Source of the DNA: Symbiodinium natans
Taxonomy: Eukaryota > Sar > Dinophyceae > Suessiales > Symbiodiniaceae
NCBI GenBank assembly: GCA_905221605.1
Contig: CAJNDS010002754.1
Span: 62,001-126,000, forward strand
DNA: 64,000 bases
Direction: 5' to 3'
The stretch's first letter is position 1. Every line of letters begins with the position of its first letter. Under the pieces are notes generated by a model. The model saw only the letters and a program-made list of their open reading frames with translations, ran no database searches and was not told the DNA's origin. Of this stretch, positions 1 through 8,983 are shown in pieces. The position numbers and the translations under genes are program-made.

Positions 1-200
1 ACCTGAAGTACCTTTGTTTTCCCATGTCTGGCAGACAGTGTTTGAAGCTGGAGAGCCGTGCTCGCATTGGCTCAAGACGAGCGGAGCTCGAGAAGCTGTG
101 AACAGCGCAGTGAAAAGAGTCCGCACTTCGTGCTGTGAGGGTTGAGTGTAGTCTTGACCTGAGGTCCCTTAGGCCCCGTAGCTGTGCCACGAGTTTCAAC
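1..200 (+). repeat. 5' LTR of copia copy 1 (3' part only)
   Basis: Bases 1-200 are identical, as far as I can read, to 9,531-9,730 of the middle LTR. About 335 bp of this LTR lie upstream of the window. The LTR starts GTTGA and ends TCAAC, a short inverted terminal repeat that contains the usual TG...CA. Confidence 0.93.
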
Positions 201-201
201 G

Positions 202-213
202 TGGTAGCGGAGC
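202..213 (+). other. tRNA primer-binding site of copia copy 1
   Basis: TGGTAGCGGAGC follows the LTR within a base or two. It begins with the TGG complementary to a tRNA CCA end, and its first seven bases match the yeast Ty1 site, which uses initiator methionine tRNA. The exact dinoflagellate primer tRNA is inferred. Copy 2 has lost this site in its deletion. Confidence 0.75.
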
Positions 214-226
214 TTCGTGCTCCAGC

Positions 227-1927
227 ATGGACACTGGTGAAGAACGTGTGCCTGGACGAGACCGTTCTCCGAGAGGCCGCAGTGCAAGCAGCCTGAGTTC
301 CACAGGGCTTTCTGGTGCAAGGTCACCAAGTGCCCGTGGGAGAAGAGAACGTGGAAGGTCTTTGCCAGCGCGACCAGCTTCAGTTCCACGCGGAGTAGAC
401 CCAAGGCAGTGGACAGCTACGACTGGAGCAGGCCATCAGCCACCAGTCGGGGCTGTGCCTTCGTTTGGACCTCAGTTCTACCAGATGGGAACACCCCCTC
501 AGACGGCACCACAAGAACCCCTTCAAGTTCCGAATATGCAGTTGCCCGTTGCACCTGGAGTAGCTCAACAGATGGAGTTCACGAGAGCAATGCTGCAAGC
601 GCAGGACGAGCAGATCCGACAGCAGGCAGCTCAACTTCAACAGATGAGTGCCATGCTTACGCAAGCATTGCAGCTTGCAAGTGCGAATGCTGCCAATGCG
701 CATATTGCAGCAGCTGCAGCTTCATCGTCGACGAGTCCTACACCTGGAGGAGACCCCTCAGCAGCACCTGCGAATGCATCGACTCCTGTGGACATGGAAG
801 TAGACTCTGGTGTACGAAACAAGAGAGCAGAGGGTTACATTCCACAGTTGCCTCAGCTGAACTATGCGTCCATGACGAGCAGACATGCTGAAATCCGAGT
901 TTGGACAGCCTACAGAGACGAACTTACGAGTTGGCTTTGTTTGCTCGACGACCGCTACGCTACGGAATTGCAAGAAGCGATCAGTAGCAATGTGGAAGTC
1001 TTGCAAGTGAGGCTTGAAGCCGGGAAAGCAGCCCGGTCAACCAAACTTTGGTTTTTGCTTCGTCAGTCCATGAGCAAGTTCCAACGTGGGCAAGATTTGG
1101 TGCATCTCATCGAGGTGAAACAAATGGGAGCAAGTGCCGGATACGAACTCTGGCGCTCGTTGAACAACGAATTGTCAGTTCGCTCCAGAGTGGAGGGACA
1201 GGCCCTCCGCGAACAGGCGTTAGGCCTGGTGCCACCAAAGCATCTCAAGCGACCACTTGATGTCGCCAGGTGGTACACCACCGAGCTTCTCAAGTTCGAG
1301 GCGCAGGTGAAGCATCGCTTCCCGGAGTTGCTCATCGGAGAACAAGAGGGAGTCCTGTGCCTGATGAAGCACTTGGATTCTGAGACCAAGAGATATCTGC
1401 TCCTCCATCACTCAACAAAGAGCATGGGTGAGCTGATGACTGGTTTGCAGTTTTACGACGAGCAACTTCGTGTGATGGACTTCCAGAGAGAAGGAGCATC
1501 CGGGTATGCGAATGCCTTCAAGGGTGGCAGAGGCGGAAAGGGCGACAGAGACAAGAGCAACAAAGGCTCCAAGGGCAACAAGGGCAACAAAGGCGAGAAA
1601 GGAGAAAAGGGACAGAAGGGTGGCAAAGCGAAAGGAAAGGACAAGAAAGGTGACCAAGGCGGAAAAGGAGACAGAGCTCGGAGCAAGAGCAGAGAAGCGA
1701 AGAAGACGGATGTCTGCCGCAACTGCGGGAAGACTGGACACTGGGCACGCGACTGCTGGGCACCTCCGAAGGACAAAGCCGCAGCGGCAACGAACCAGGC
1801 CAGCCAGAGGCACCATCATCTTCATCGTCTACTTCGGCGAAAGCAGCAGCACAGCCCACAACCAAGGGTAGTGGAAAAGCACAGTCATCAATCAAGACGT
1901 TTCTGGAGGGATATCACTTTGGTATGA
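227..1927 (+). CDS. gag: copia Gag polyprotein, nucleocapsid at C-terminus
   Basis: The gene encodes the structural protein that packages element RNA into virus-like particles. It starts at the first ATG after the primer-binding site. The N-terminus is Ser/Arg/Pro-rich (to about residue 100), followed by a Gln/Ala-rich stretch, then a helical core typical of copia Gag (about 190-410), a Lys/Gly-rich basic tract (about 425-480) and one zinc knuckle, CRNCGKTGHWARDC (C-x2-C-x4-H-x4-C, near residue 497). The last 40 or so residues (His/Arg-rich) look out of frame, because the -1 frame over 1,800-1,923 reads as a natural Ser/Ala/Pro-rich linker that runs straight into the protease. The true gag-pol junction is therefore probably one continuous frame broken by one base between about 1,750 and 1,830. 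A programmed shift is the alternative. Confidence 0.85.
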   Translation: MDTGEERVPGRDRSPRGRSASSLSSTGLSGARSPSARGRRERGRSLPARPASVPRGVDPRQWTATTGAGHQPPVGAVPSFGPQFYQMGTPPQTAPQEPLQVPNMQLPVAPGVAQQMEFTRAMLQAQDEQIRQQAAQLQQMSAMLTQALQLASANAANAHIAAAAASSSTSPTPGGDPSAAPANASTPVDMEVDSGVRNKRAEGYIPQLPQLNYASMTSRHAEIRVWTAYRDELTSWLCLLDDRYATELQEAISSNVEVLQVRLEAGKAARSTKLWFLLRQSMSKFQRGQDLVHLIEVKQMGASAGYELWRSLNNELSVRSRVEGQALREQALGLVPPKHLKRPLDVARWYTTELLKFEAQVKHRFPELLIGEQEGVLCLMKHLDSETKRYLLLHHSTKSMGELMTGLQFYDEQLRVMDFQREGASGYANAFKGGRGGKGDRDKSNKGSKGNKGNKGEKGEKGQKGGKAKGKDKKGDQGGKGDRARSKSREAKKTDVCRNCGKTGHWARDCWAPPKDKAAAATNQASQRHHHLHRLLRRKQQHSPQPRVVEKHSHQSRRFWRDITLV

Positions 1928-4893
1928 TGCTCACGAACCAAGTGGTTAGTTTTCCTTCAGATGATCGTATTTACTGGCTGATTGACTCTGGTAGTTCGTT
2001 CCACATCATCACGAGAGAGACGCTTGAGAGTGATCATGTGAAGGTCCTTGCATGGCTTGAAGGACGCCCGAAGTCGTATGCGGAGACTGCGACAGGAGAT
2101 TCCGTTGAGATTGGCGGATCGACACATGTTTTGGTGGAAGTTTGCTTTGAAACCACCACATCAGCATCACTGAAGAGCAGTTCTGAGCATGAGGGTGACG
2201 CTGTGTACATGTGTAGGGCTAGGTTTGAAGCCGTCATTTCCGATCAGATCAAGCACAATTTGCTGAACATCAACTTGCTTTGTCAGAATGGAGGTTGGGA
2301 GCCAGCAATGTGCGGCCAGCAGGGCGTAATTACCGTCCGAAAGCACGGCGTAACGCTGAAACCAACCATGTTTGCTTCAGTTAGTTGGCTTGCGTCAGTT
2401 CGGAATGACCATCCTTTAGCGCTGAAACCGCAGGATTTGATCGCCAAAACGGAACAGTTTCGTCGAAGTCGGTCTCGCAAGTCGTCTTCGAGTCGTGATT
2501 TTCATCGTTCGACTTCGAATCGAGGTCATCGCAGCTCTGCGAGAGTGTGTGTTGAGCCCGAAAACCCCGAATTGCTGGATGTTTCATGTCTTGATGAGGT
2601 AGTTGATTGCGAGTTTCAGACGAGCCACGAACATGTTGACCTGGACCAAGGCGAAGCTAAGGACAGACTAAGGACAGTCGGTGACGTCTCCGGCTCTGCG
2701 AGGGATCAACTTCAATTTTTCAGTCATGTGGATACGCCAATTGTTCGTGAGCTTGGTAGGGATGAGCGCTTGATTTTTAGTGAAGACAACAGCGTTATCT
2801 CACACAAGCAACAGGACAACAGCACCACACCAGCAGTCGAGCGGCTTGTATTTAAAAATGACAGCAGCGTTATCTCACACAAGCAACAGGACAACAGCAC
2901 CACACCAGCAGTTGAGCGTCTTGTGCATGAGCATGGTAGGGAAACAGTTGTCTGTCGTGCTTGCTTGGAGGATTTCCCTGATGAGGTTGAGATTGGGAGC
3001 TTGGATTGCTCAAAGAGGCGAAGTTTTCCTAGAGTAGGACAGATAGGAGACCGCCGCTATGGATCCGAGTGCCACGATGCAACGAAGCATCCAAGAGTTG
3101 GAAGGCATGCGCCAGGGGGCGAGACGCAGGAGACTGATACTGTTGGAGGCCAACGCCGCGCAGCACGGCATAGAGCTTCCACAGGATCTCCGAGAGGAGC
3201 TCCAGGCAACGTATGCCGAGGCGGAGTCCACTGGAGGGGACGAGATGGATCTGGATTTGGATTCGGCAAGGGTGGACCCTTCGACCTCATCTCCTTCGAT
3301 GGAGTACGTCATGGAAGAGACGGAAGCGGCGGAGGCACCGTCGTCCCACACTGGGGTGAGGGAATTCCAAACGGATCCTTCGATGTCAGAGGCTCCAGCC
3401 AAGGGACCCGCTATGGTGCAGATGAAGCCGACGCCGAAGATCAAATCCAAGGAGAAAACCATGGCCGTGAGACCGGTGCGGAACTTGCTGCCGGACCATG
3501 TGGATCAATCGACCATGGGGGTCGATCCTCGGGAGCCCTCCGGCCCCCCGCCGGCATCGTCAGCGCCAGCACGGAGGGGAAAACGGCGCTGGGCGTCGGC
3601 AGGCTGGATGACGTGGGTTGCTCGTCGGTTCGGAGGAGCTTGGACGGCAGCACAAGCTTCGGGAGCCAGCGACTCACCGGATACGCCGGTGACGCTGTTT
3701 TGTCTCCTGTGCCAGAAATATGTCACCGAAGCCCACTTGATGAGCGAGCCACACGAAGCCAACATGCAGGGCTTCACGCAGACCATCTCCAAGGAGGGCC
3801 TCCACGTGACACAGAACCCGGTGGATTGGGGCACATGGGAGCAAGCTCTTGCCGAACCAGAGCAGCTGGAACTTGGAGTGACAGAGGGCAAGGCTCGCTC
3901 AGTGGTTACGCTGGGACCGAGCGAGTTTCCTCAGCCGAACCCGAAGGAAACAACCGCGGCAGCACCGGCGAGCCCAGGGCCAGGACCATCGACAATGGTG
4001 GTGGAGATAGACGAGTCCGACGAGGATTGGGGAGAATGGAGGCCAACCACAGGGGTTCCAGCTCCAACGACCCCAGCACATCCGGAGCATCCCCCTATCT
4101 CCATGACGCAGCCGCCGGGGGAACCGGTCAGCCCGACAGCAGTGTACACGGAGCACCGCCGGGGCCCCGAGCCCAGGCATGCGAAGAGCACTCTCCGAGT
4201 GACACCTCCCTGGCGGGAATCACTTTCCAACCTGGGCTATCATGGTCCGTATCTGCAGCTGCATCTGAGCACACCAGGCCACACCTCAGAAGGGCTGCAA
4301 GCCCTCGGACCTTTGAGGGAGAGCTTCCTGCGGATGCAGGTGAAGGACCATGCCCAACTGCCGGTCAGCTTGACACCCCCGAAAGCCGCCAGCGACCTCT
4401 CCAGCACGGTGATGAGGATGGCAGAAACGATGGAAACAGGAGCAGCGGGGACATTGGCACCGGCAGGAAGGCCATTCAACCCAATGAGCCTTCGCGCTCA
4501 GCTCGAGGCGGGGATCCTCACGGGCCAACAATACGAGGACCGGCGCCGAGCAAGGTCGCAGGACATACAGGCTGCGAGGTCGGTCGCGCCAAGGCTGGCG
4601 CTCCCGATACCTCCGCCACCTCCAGTTCCGCGGCCCGAACGCACGCCCGAAACCCCAATTCCGTGGAGTGGCGCGCCGTCGCCTGCATTCATGGAACTTA
4701 TCAGGCGCCGCCGAGATCGCCAAGAGCGCGATCGTTCTCGCTCCCCGTCTCCCTGAAAGGGAGTACGGAGAAGCCCAACCCAATCCTTGCAGCTTTGTCC
4801 CAAGACGAGAGAAAAGAGCCCGATACGCGACAGCCACAACAGCAGTTTGAGTTAGTCACTGAAGAAGGAATTATTGGGGACAATGTGCAGTAA
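1924..4893 (+). CDS. pol: copia Pol polyprotein, N-terminal part: aspartic protease and linker
   Basis: The frame is -1 to gag and its ATG overlaps the gag stop (ATGA). Near its start it carries the retropepsin active site in the context YWLIDSGSSFH (DSGS). The frame stays open for 989 codons and ends in a stop at 4,891-4,893. Copy 2 continues here without a stop into the integrase (compare 10,123-10,150), so copy 1 has a 2-base deletion that severs protease from integrase. From about 3,055 to 4,756 the frame is Gly/Arg/Ser-rich and looks like the shadow of another gene, yet it has no stop. The protease should cleave the polyprotein in the particle. Copy 1 can probably no longer make a full Gag-Pol. 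Confidence 0.75.
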   Translation: MMLTNQVVSFPSDDRIYWLIDSGSSFHIITRETLESDHVKVLAWLEGRPKSYAETATGDSVEIGGSTHVLVEVCFETTTSASLKSSSEHEGDAVYMCRARFEAVISDQIKHNLLNINLLCQNGGWEPAMCGQQGVITVRKHGVTLKPTMFASVSWLASVRNDHPLALKPQDLIAKTEQFRRSRSRKSSSSRDFHRSTSNRGHRSSARVCVEPENPELLDVSCLDEVVDCEFQTSHEHVDLDQGEAKDRLRTVGDVSGSARDQLQFFSHVDTPIVRELGRDERLIFSEDNSVISHKQQDNSTTPAVERLVFKNDSSVISHKQQDNSTTPAVERLVHEHGRETVVCRACLEDFPDEVEIGSLDCSKRRSFPRVGQIGDRRYGSECHDATKHPRVGRHAPGGETQETDTVGGQRRAARHRASTGSPRGAPGNVCRGGVHWRGRDGSGFGFGKGGPFDLISFDGVRHGRDGSGGGTVVPHWGEGIPNGSFDVRGSSQGTRYGADEADAEDQIQGENHGRETGAELAAGPCGSIDHGGRSSGALRPPAGIVSASTEGKTALGVGRLDDVGCSSVRRSLDGSTSFGSQRLTGYAGDAVLSPVPEICHRSPLDERATRSQHAGLHADHLQGGPPRDTEPGGLGHMGASSCRTRAAGTWSDRGQGSLSGYAGTERVSSAEPEGNNRGSTGEPRARTIDNGGGDRRVRRGLGRMEANHRGSSSNDPSTSGASPYLHDAAAGGTGQPDSSVHGAPPGPRAQACEEHSPSDTSLAGITFQPGLSWSVSAAASEHTRPHLRRAASPRTFEGELPADAGEGPCPTAGQLDTPESRQRPLQHGDEDGRNDGNRSSGDIGTGRKAIQPNEPSRSARGGDPHGPTIRGPAPSKVAGHTGCEVGRAKAGAPDTSATSSSAARTHARNPNSVEWRAVACIHGTYQAPPRSPRARSFSLPVSLKGSTEKPNPILAALSQDERKEPDTRQPQQQFELVTEEGIIGDNVQ
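2785..2934 (+). repeat. In-frame 75-bp tandem duplication in the copia polyprotein
   Basis: Two adjacent 75-base units (2,785-2,859 and 2,860-2,934) encode a 25-residue repeat with the core NSVISHKQQDNSTTPAVERL and a second copy beginning SSVISHKQQD. The period is a multiple of three, so the frame is kept. The two copies differ by only a few bases. Confidence 0.9.
3059..4756 (+). CDS. Unknown 565-residue protein overlapping copia pol in another frame; U1-type zinc finger
   Basis: The ATG at 3,059 opens a frame (+1 relative to the protease frame) that ends at 4,756. The predicted protein reads like real coding sequence: a charged helical N-terminus, an acidic region, then a C2H2-like finger CLLCQKYVTEAHLMSEPH (near residue 215), an acidic DESDEDWGEW stretch, Pro-rich linkers and an Arg/Ser C-terminus ending RSRSPSP. 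The finger resembles U1/matrin-type fingers and suggests RNA binding (inference). The same DNA is also stop-free in the protease frame, so the two frames overlap for 1.7 kb. Only the last 275 bases or so of this gene remain in copy 2 (9,732-10,006). The protein could be an element-encoded accessory product or a captured host gene; I do not recognise the family. Confidence 0.6.
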   Translation: MDPSATMQRSIQELEGMRQGARRRRLILLEANAAQHGIELPQDLREELQATYAEAESTGGDEMDLDLDSARVDPSTSSPSMEYVMEETEAAEAPSSHTGVREFQTDPSMSEAPAKGPAMVQMKPTPKIKSKEKTMAVRPVRNLLPDHVDQSTMGVDPREPSGPPPASSAPARRGKRRWASAGWMTWVARRFGGAWTAAQASGASDSPDTPVTLFCLLCQKYVTEAHLMSEPHEANMQGFTQTISKEGLHVTQNPVDWGTWEQALAEPEQLELGVTEGKARSVVTLGPSEFPQPNPKETTAAAPASPGPGPSTMVVEIDESDEDWGEWRPTTGVPAPTTPAHPEHPPISMTQPPGEPVSPTAVYTEHRRGPEPRHAKSTLRVTPPWRESLSNLGYHGPYLQLHLSTPGHTSEGLQALGPLRESFLRMQVKDHAQLPVSLTPPKAASDLSSTVMRMAETMETGAAGTLAPAGRPFNPMSLRAQLEAGILTGQQYEDRRRARSQDIQAARSVAPRLALPIPPPPPVPRPERTPETPIPWSGAPSPAFMELIRRRRDRQERDRSRSPSP

Positions 4894-7800
4894 ACAGGCA
4901 GAGCTTCAGCACCACATGCAGGGACACGTACCATACATGTCTGACTGTGAGTTTTGCCAGCGCACTAGAGGGACCACTCCAGCCCGAAAGCGTAGCGACC
5001 TGAACCCGAGAGAGTTCCAGCTTGACCAGTGCTTCTTTCGCAAGCTTGCATTCATCGTACTGGTTCATACCATGAGCTTTGCGATTGCAGTTTGCTTTAG
5101 ACCTGAGGGAGAGAGCGCAGCAACAACAGCAGAGCATTTGCATCCCTGGGTCAGGCACTTTGGTGTGAAACAACCGCATTTCATGTCTGATGCAGAGGGA
5201 CTCACGAAGAACATCGCAGCGAGGCTCGCTGATCTTTGTGAGGGTACTGAGGACAGCTTTGCACCCGAAAGGCATGCACCAGCAGCAGAACGAGCCATTA
5301 GGACCCTGAAAGGAATCGTAGCAACACATGAGCTTGAGTTGCGTGAACATGGCGTTGTTTTGGATGGTGAGTGTGCGGATGTTTTCGACCTTTTGTTTCA
5401 ATACGCAGCACACACGCACAACAGGTTTTCAGTTTCTGTAGGGTCGACCATGACACCCATGCAGAAGATCCGCGGAGATCGAGTGCGACCGCAAGTCACG
5501 TATCCGTTCGGTGCGGTAGCATACGCTAAGATAACGCGGGCTAGAAGACCTGACGCGGATGCCAAGTATGCTCGAGGGATCTACTTGGGACCAGTGCTTG
5601 GGAGCACAGGTCATGCCATGGAAATCCGCTTGGATAGTGGGGAGACGAAACGGGTGATCGCGCCCGGACTCAAATTGCTCTACCCGTTGCGTTTCGACGC
5701 AAATCTTCTGCCCGGTGCAAAGGCCCTAGATGGCTTCGTGCCCCCGCCTGAAGCACCGAAGACCAAAGAGCTGTTTCTCCCATATGTTCCAGGTGGAGGT
5801 CCTCCCATAGACTGGGTGAGACAACATGGTGTTACACCCAAGTGCCCCGGATGCCAGGAAGGCGTCAGCTCGAGCAGGCATTCCCAAAAGTGTGTGAAGA
5901 GATACCAAAAATGGTTGCGTGATTCCATCGATGATGCTCTGGAGGCATTAGATGAAGGACCGAAGGTCGACCGAAGACCTGAGGAGCTAATTGGAGAAGA
6001 CCCATACGATGATGACGAGCAAATGAAGCCGAACAAGCGAACACGCTTTGGAGGAGAGGAGGTCCGAGCGTTTGATCCTGAGCAAGCAGGAGTCGGAGAC
6101 CTAGAGATCCCGGAGATGTCAGTGCCGGACGCTGACTGGAATGTGTCCGAGTACCAGCCGTCCGAGGCTGAGGATGACGATATGGGAGAAGCTCCAGAGA
6201 TGGGAGACGCTCCAGAGCATCCCCAGACATTCCATGAGGGGGTCCCAGTCCGATACCTGGAGGAATTGCTCGAGAGCGCCCACTACACACCGCAACCACT
6301 TTCTTGTTGTGACCACTACGACGTCGAAGCAGCATGTCACTTACTTGTTGGTCGGTCGAGCGTGGAGAAGTTCCCGTATGTTTGCTTGAATACAACAACA
6401 CAACGACAGCACCATAAGCAACAGCAGTCGGTCGAGCGTGAAGCAGTTGAGTTGTTGAATCTCCAGGACCACCCATGTGTATGTTCTTCAGTTAAAGAGA
6501 AAAGGGAAGATGAGTCCGCAGGGGCGTACATGAGAATCCAAGACAGGACTCTGTGGGTGAATCGACCTCGAGCCAGCTACGACGACCTGGAAGGCTTCCA
6601 GCTGGACCCTGAAGAGACATGGCAAGGAATCAAGAAAGAAGTGAATGCGCTCGATAGTCTGAAAGTTGGTTATGCAAGATCAAAGAGCGAGATTGATGAA
6701 TACCGCAAAGCCAACCCAAACTGTCGGACGGTCAAGTCCCGATGGGTCCTCACTCAGAAGGCCCCAGGACTAGTCCGAGCAAGGATAGTCGCTAAGGATT
6801 TTGCTCATGGCCGACCATCCGCACTCGATTTGGGGTTGAGTTCTAATACTGCGTCGGTGGAAGCCCTCAAGATCGTCCTTGCACGGGCGGCGAAGGGAAA
6901 GATGCGGGCTTACGGCCTCGACATATCCACCGCGTTTCTCTTTGCGCAGGTAGTGGAACCCACCATTATCGAGTTGCCAAGCACATTCGCGCTCGAGAGC
7001 GGCGAAACCGCGTACTTGATACTAGAGAAAGCGCTATACGGTTTGCGTTCCGCCAGCCTCAGCTGGCAGCGACATCTGAACAGGATCGTGTCTGCCCTAG
7101 GCTTGCAAGCGAGTCCGCTTGAACCGACGCTTTTCAGCGGATGGGTCAACCTTGAATCCGGATGGGAGTATATCATCATGTTAGCGTACGTGGATGATTT
7201 GCTCATTGTGTCCTCTACCGAGAAAGGGTTCGAGTACGTCCACGAAGCCCTGAGTTCAGTCTTGAAAGTCAAAGTGACAGGGAGGCTGATCGAAGATGGG
7301 CAGATGGAATTCCTCGGCCGTTTAATCCGTTGGGATGGACGACAGATCATGCTTGGGGTGAAGCCTGAGTATGTGAAGTCGGTCTTTACATCCTTCGGAT
7401 GGGACATATCCACCGTAAAAGCATCCTTGACGACACCCGACATCAGGAGTATGTACGATGAGGAGAGTGTTGAAGAGCCCTCAAAGGAGCTGTCCAGTGA
7501 AGCAGCTTCACGGTCCCGAAGTTGCCTAGGGAAGATAGGCTGGCTCTATCAAACTCGCTCAGATATAACGTACTTTCACTCCATGTTGTCGCGCGGACAA
7601 AGCATGCCACGGCAAGTGCATGAAGATGCACTTCGCAAGTTCCTGCGATGGTTAGCAGCGTTTCCGCTGTTAGATCAAATCTTCCCGCTCGGAGATGGCA
7701 AGACCAATGAGGGGGAGAATGCCAGCCTGGTGGCCTATTGCGACAGCAATTGGGGCAGCGAGATGAGCGTAGCCCGGAAAAGCACCAGTGGCGGTGTGAT

Positions 7801-8983
7801 CTACATCGCAGTGGACAGTACGTGGTACTGCATAAAGGGGTACAGCCGCCTGCAAAGCGTTGTCGCACTCAGCTCAGCAGAGGCAGAGTTGTTTGCCATC
7901 GCCGAGGCAGCGAAAGAGGTGGCAGGACTTGCGCAATTGACGGCGCATATCTGGGGCACCCTCCAGAAACCCCACCGCGTGTATACTGACTCTGCCTCAG
8001 CTAGGCAAATTGCCAGCATGGAGGGGCTACTCAGGCGCATGCGGCATATAGACTTGAGGTTGTGCTTTATCCAAGACCGTGTCCATAGCGGCGAGTTAGC
8101 CGTGGAGGGAGTGGCCGGAACCGAGAATGTGAGCGATCTTCTCACAAAGAGTTTAAATCGCCTCCAAACAGCAAAGCATACAGCAACCCTCGGACTAGAA
8201 GATGTCACCAACATCGATTTCCGAGAGGTCCCAGCAGTCAGGTCTTGCTTGTTGCTGTCTGGAGTGCTAGATTCTGTACTCGGGCCAGACAACCTCGAAT
8301 ACGAAGCTTTCTGTCGGCTATGCGAACTCGAGACTGAATATTCAACTTTGCTGATTGAGTTTTGCACGAGTTCACGTTCGAATCTGTACCTGCAAGGAAG
8401 TGTGCACCAAGTATTTGTCCTGCCGATTACTCAAGGGGTTGATGGAACCTCCAATGACACCGTGGAGCGGGTCATGTCTGCAATGAATGTTGCGAGAGAA
8501 TGGGGGATGAAGGTTGTTTTCTGGAGCAGCACTCCTTGTACCGGAGGTAGCCCGTACCAACGGCGACACGAAGATCGGCCGGGCTATCAGGACCATCTAC
8601 AAGCTTTGTTCACGGTGCATCGCAAGCTCTGGCGGAGCTTCTTAGTGATGGTGAACCACCCGCAAGTGGGGGTATGGGTCATAGAATGGCCGCAGAGGTG
8701 TGCCTACTGGGGATGGGCAAGCACCCGTTCGTTTGCAAAGCAACGAACCCATTACACTGGCGAAGTGCACGGCTGTGTTTCAGGCTTGGTAGGCAGAGAT
8801 GGATTACCTATCCGAAAGATTTGGAAACTGATGTCGAACGATGAACAGTTTGTGCGAACAATGTCCGAAACATTTGCATGTACCTGCAAGGGAGATCATT
8901 CACGAAACTTTGATCTCAAAGCAACGCAGCACTATCCGCCAGCTTTCGCGGACGTCGCCCTGGAAAGCTTGCGACTGCGGTAA
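4874..8983 (+). CDS. pol: copia Pol: integrase, reverse transcriptase, RNase H, and a C-terminal domain of unknown function
   Basis: Integrase comes first: a zinc-binding H-x3-H/C-x2-C module (HHMQGHVPYM...CEFC) and a DDE core with Asp in FQLDQCFF, Asp in FMSDAEG and Glu in AAERAIRTLKG. Reverse transcriptase follows, with the linker RTVKSRWVLTQK, ALYGLRSASLSWQRHL and catalytic YVDDLLIV near residue 772. RNase H shows CDSNWGS, KSTSGGV, LSSAEAELFA and YTDSASA. About 280 residues follow RNase H, beyond the usual copia end, with cysteines and a WSSTPCTGGSPYQRR motif. The first ATG shown is not the native start: the frame is the continuation of the polyprotein after a 2-base loss at about 4,890. 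The protein should act in the particle to copy RNA and integrate cDNA. Confidence 0.9.
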   Translation: MGTMCSKQAELQHHMQGHVPYMSDCEFCQRTRGTTPARKRSDLNPREFQLDQCFFRKLAFIVLVHTMSFAIAVCFRPEGESAATTAEHLHPWVRHFGVKQPHFMSDAEGLTKNIAARLADLCEGTEDSFAPERHAPAAERAIRTLKGIVATHELELREHGVVLDGECADVFDLLFQYAAHTHNRFSVSVGSTMTPMQKIRGDRVRPQVTYPFGAVAYAKITRARRPDADAKYARGIYLGPVLGSTGHAMEIRLDSGETKRVIAPGLKLLYPLRFDANLLPGAKALDGFVPPPEAPKTKELFLPYVPGGGPPIDWVRQHGVTPKCPGCQEGVSSSRHSQKCVKRYQKWLRDSIDDALEALDEGPKVDRRPEELIGEDPYDDDEQMKPNKRTRFGGEEVRAFDPEQAGVGDLEIPEMSVPDADWNVSEYQPSEAEDDDMGEAPEMGDAPEHPQTFHEGVPVRYLEELLESAHYTPQPLSCCDHYDVEAACHLLVGRSSVEKFPYVCLNTTTQRQHHKQQQSVEREAVELLNLQDHPCVCSSVKEKREDESAGAYMRIQDRTLWVNRPRASYDDLEGFQLDPEETWQGIKKEVNALDSLKVGYARSKSEIDEYRKANPNCRTVKSRWVLTQKAPGLVRARIVAKDFAHGRPSALDLGLSSNTASVEALKIVLARAAKGKMRAYGLDISTAFLFAQVVEPTIIELPSTFALESGETAYLILEKALYGLRSASLSWQRHLNRIVSALGLQASPLEPTLFSGWVNLESGWEYIIMLAYVDDLLIVSSTEKGFEYVHEALSSVLKVKVTGRLIEDGQMEFLGRLIRWDGRQIMLGVKPEYVKSVFTSFGWDISTVKASLTTPDIRSMYDEESVEEPSKELSSEAASRSRSCLGKIGWLYQTRSDITYFHSMLSRGQSMPRQVHEDALRKFLRWLAAFPLLDQIFPLGDGKTNEGENASLVAYCDSNWGSEMSVARKSTSGGVIYIAVDSTWYCIKGYSRLQSVVALSSAEAELFAIAEAAKEVAGLAQLTAHIWGTLQKPHRVYTDSASARQIASMEGLLRRMRHIDLRLCFIQDRVHSGELAVEGVAGTENVSDLLTKSLNRLQTAKHTATLGLEDVTNIDFREVPAVRSCLLLSGVLDSVLGPDNLEYEAFCRLCELETEYSTLLIEFCTSSRSNLYLQGSVHQVFVLPITQGVDGTSNDTVERVMSAMNVAREWGMKVVFWSSTPCTGGSPYQRRHEDRPGYQDHLQALFTVHRKLWRSFLVMVNHPQVGVWVIEWPQRCAYWGWASTRSFAKQRTHYTGEVHGCVSGLVGRDGLPIRKIWKLMSNDEQFVRTMSETFACTCKGDHSRNFDLKATQHYPPAFADVALESLRLR

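Noticed and set aside
3010-4934. Several minus-strand open frames of 60-183 codons opposite copia pol
   Set aside because: They mirror a GC-rich, stop-poor coding region and have no family motifs.
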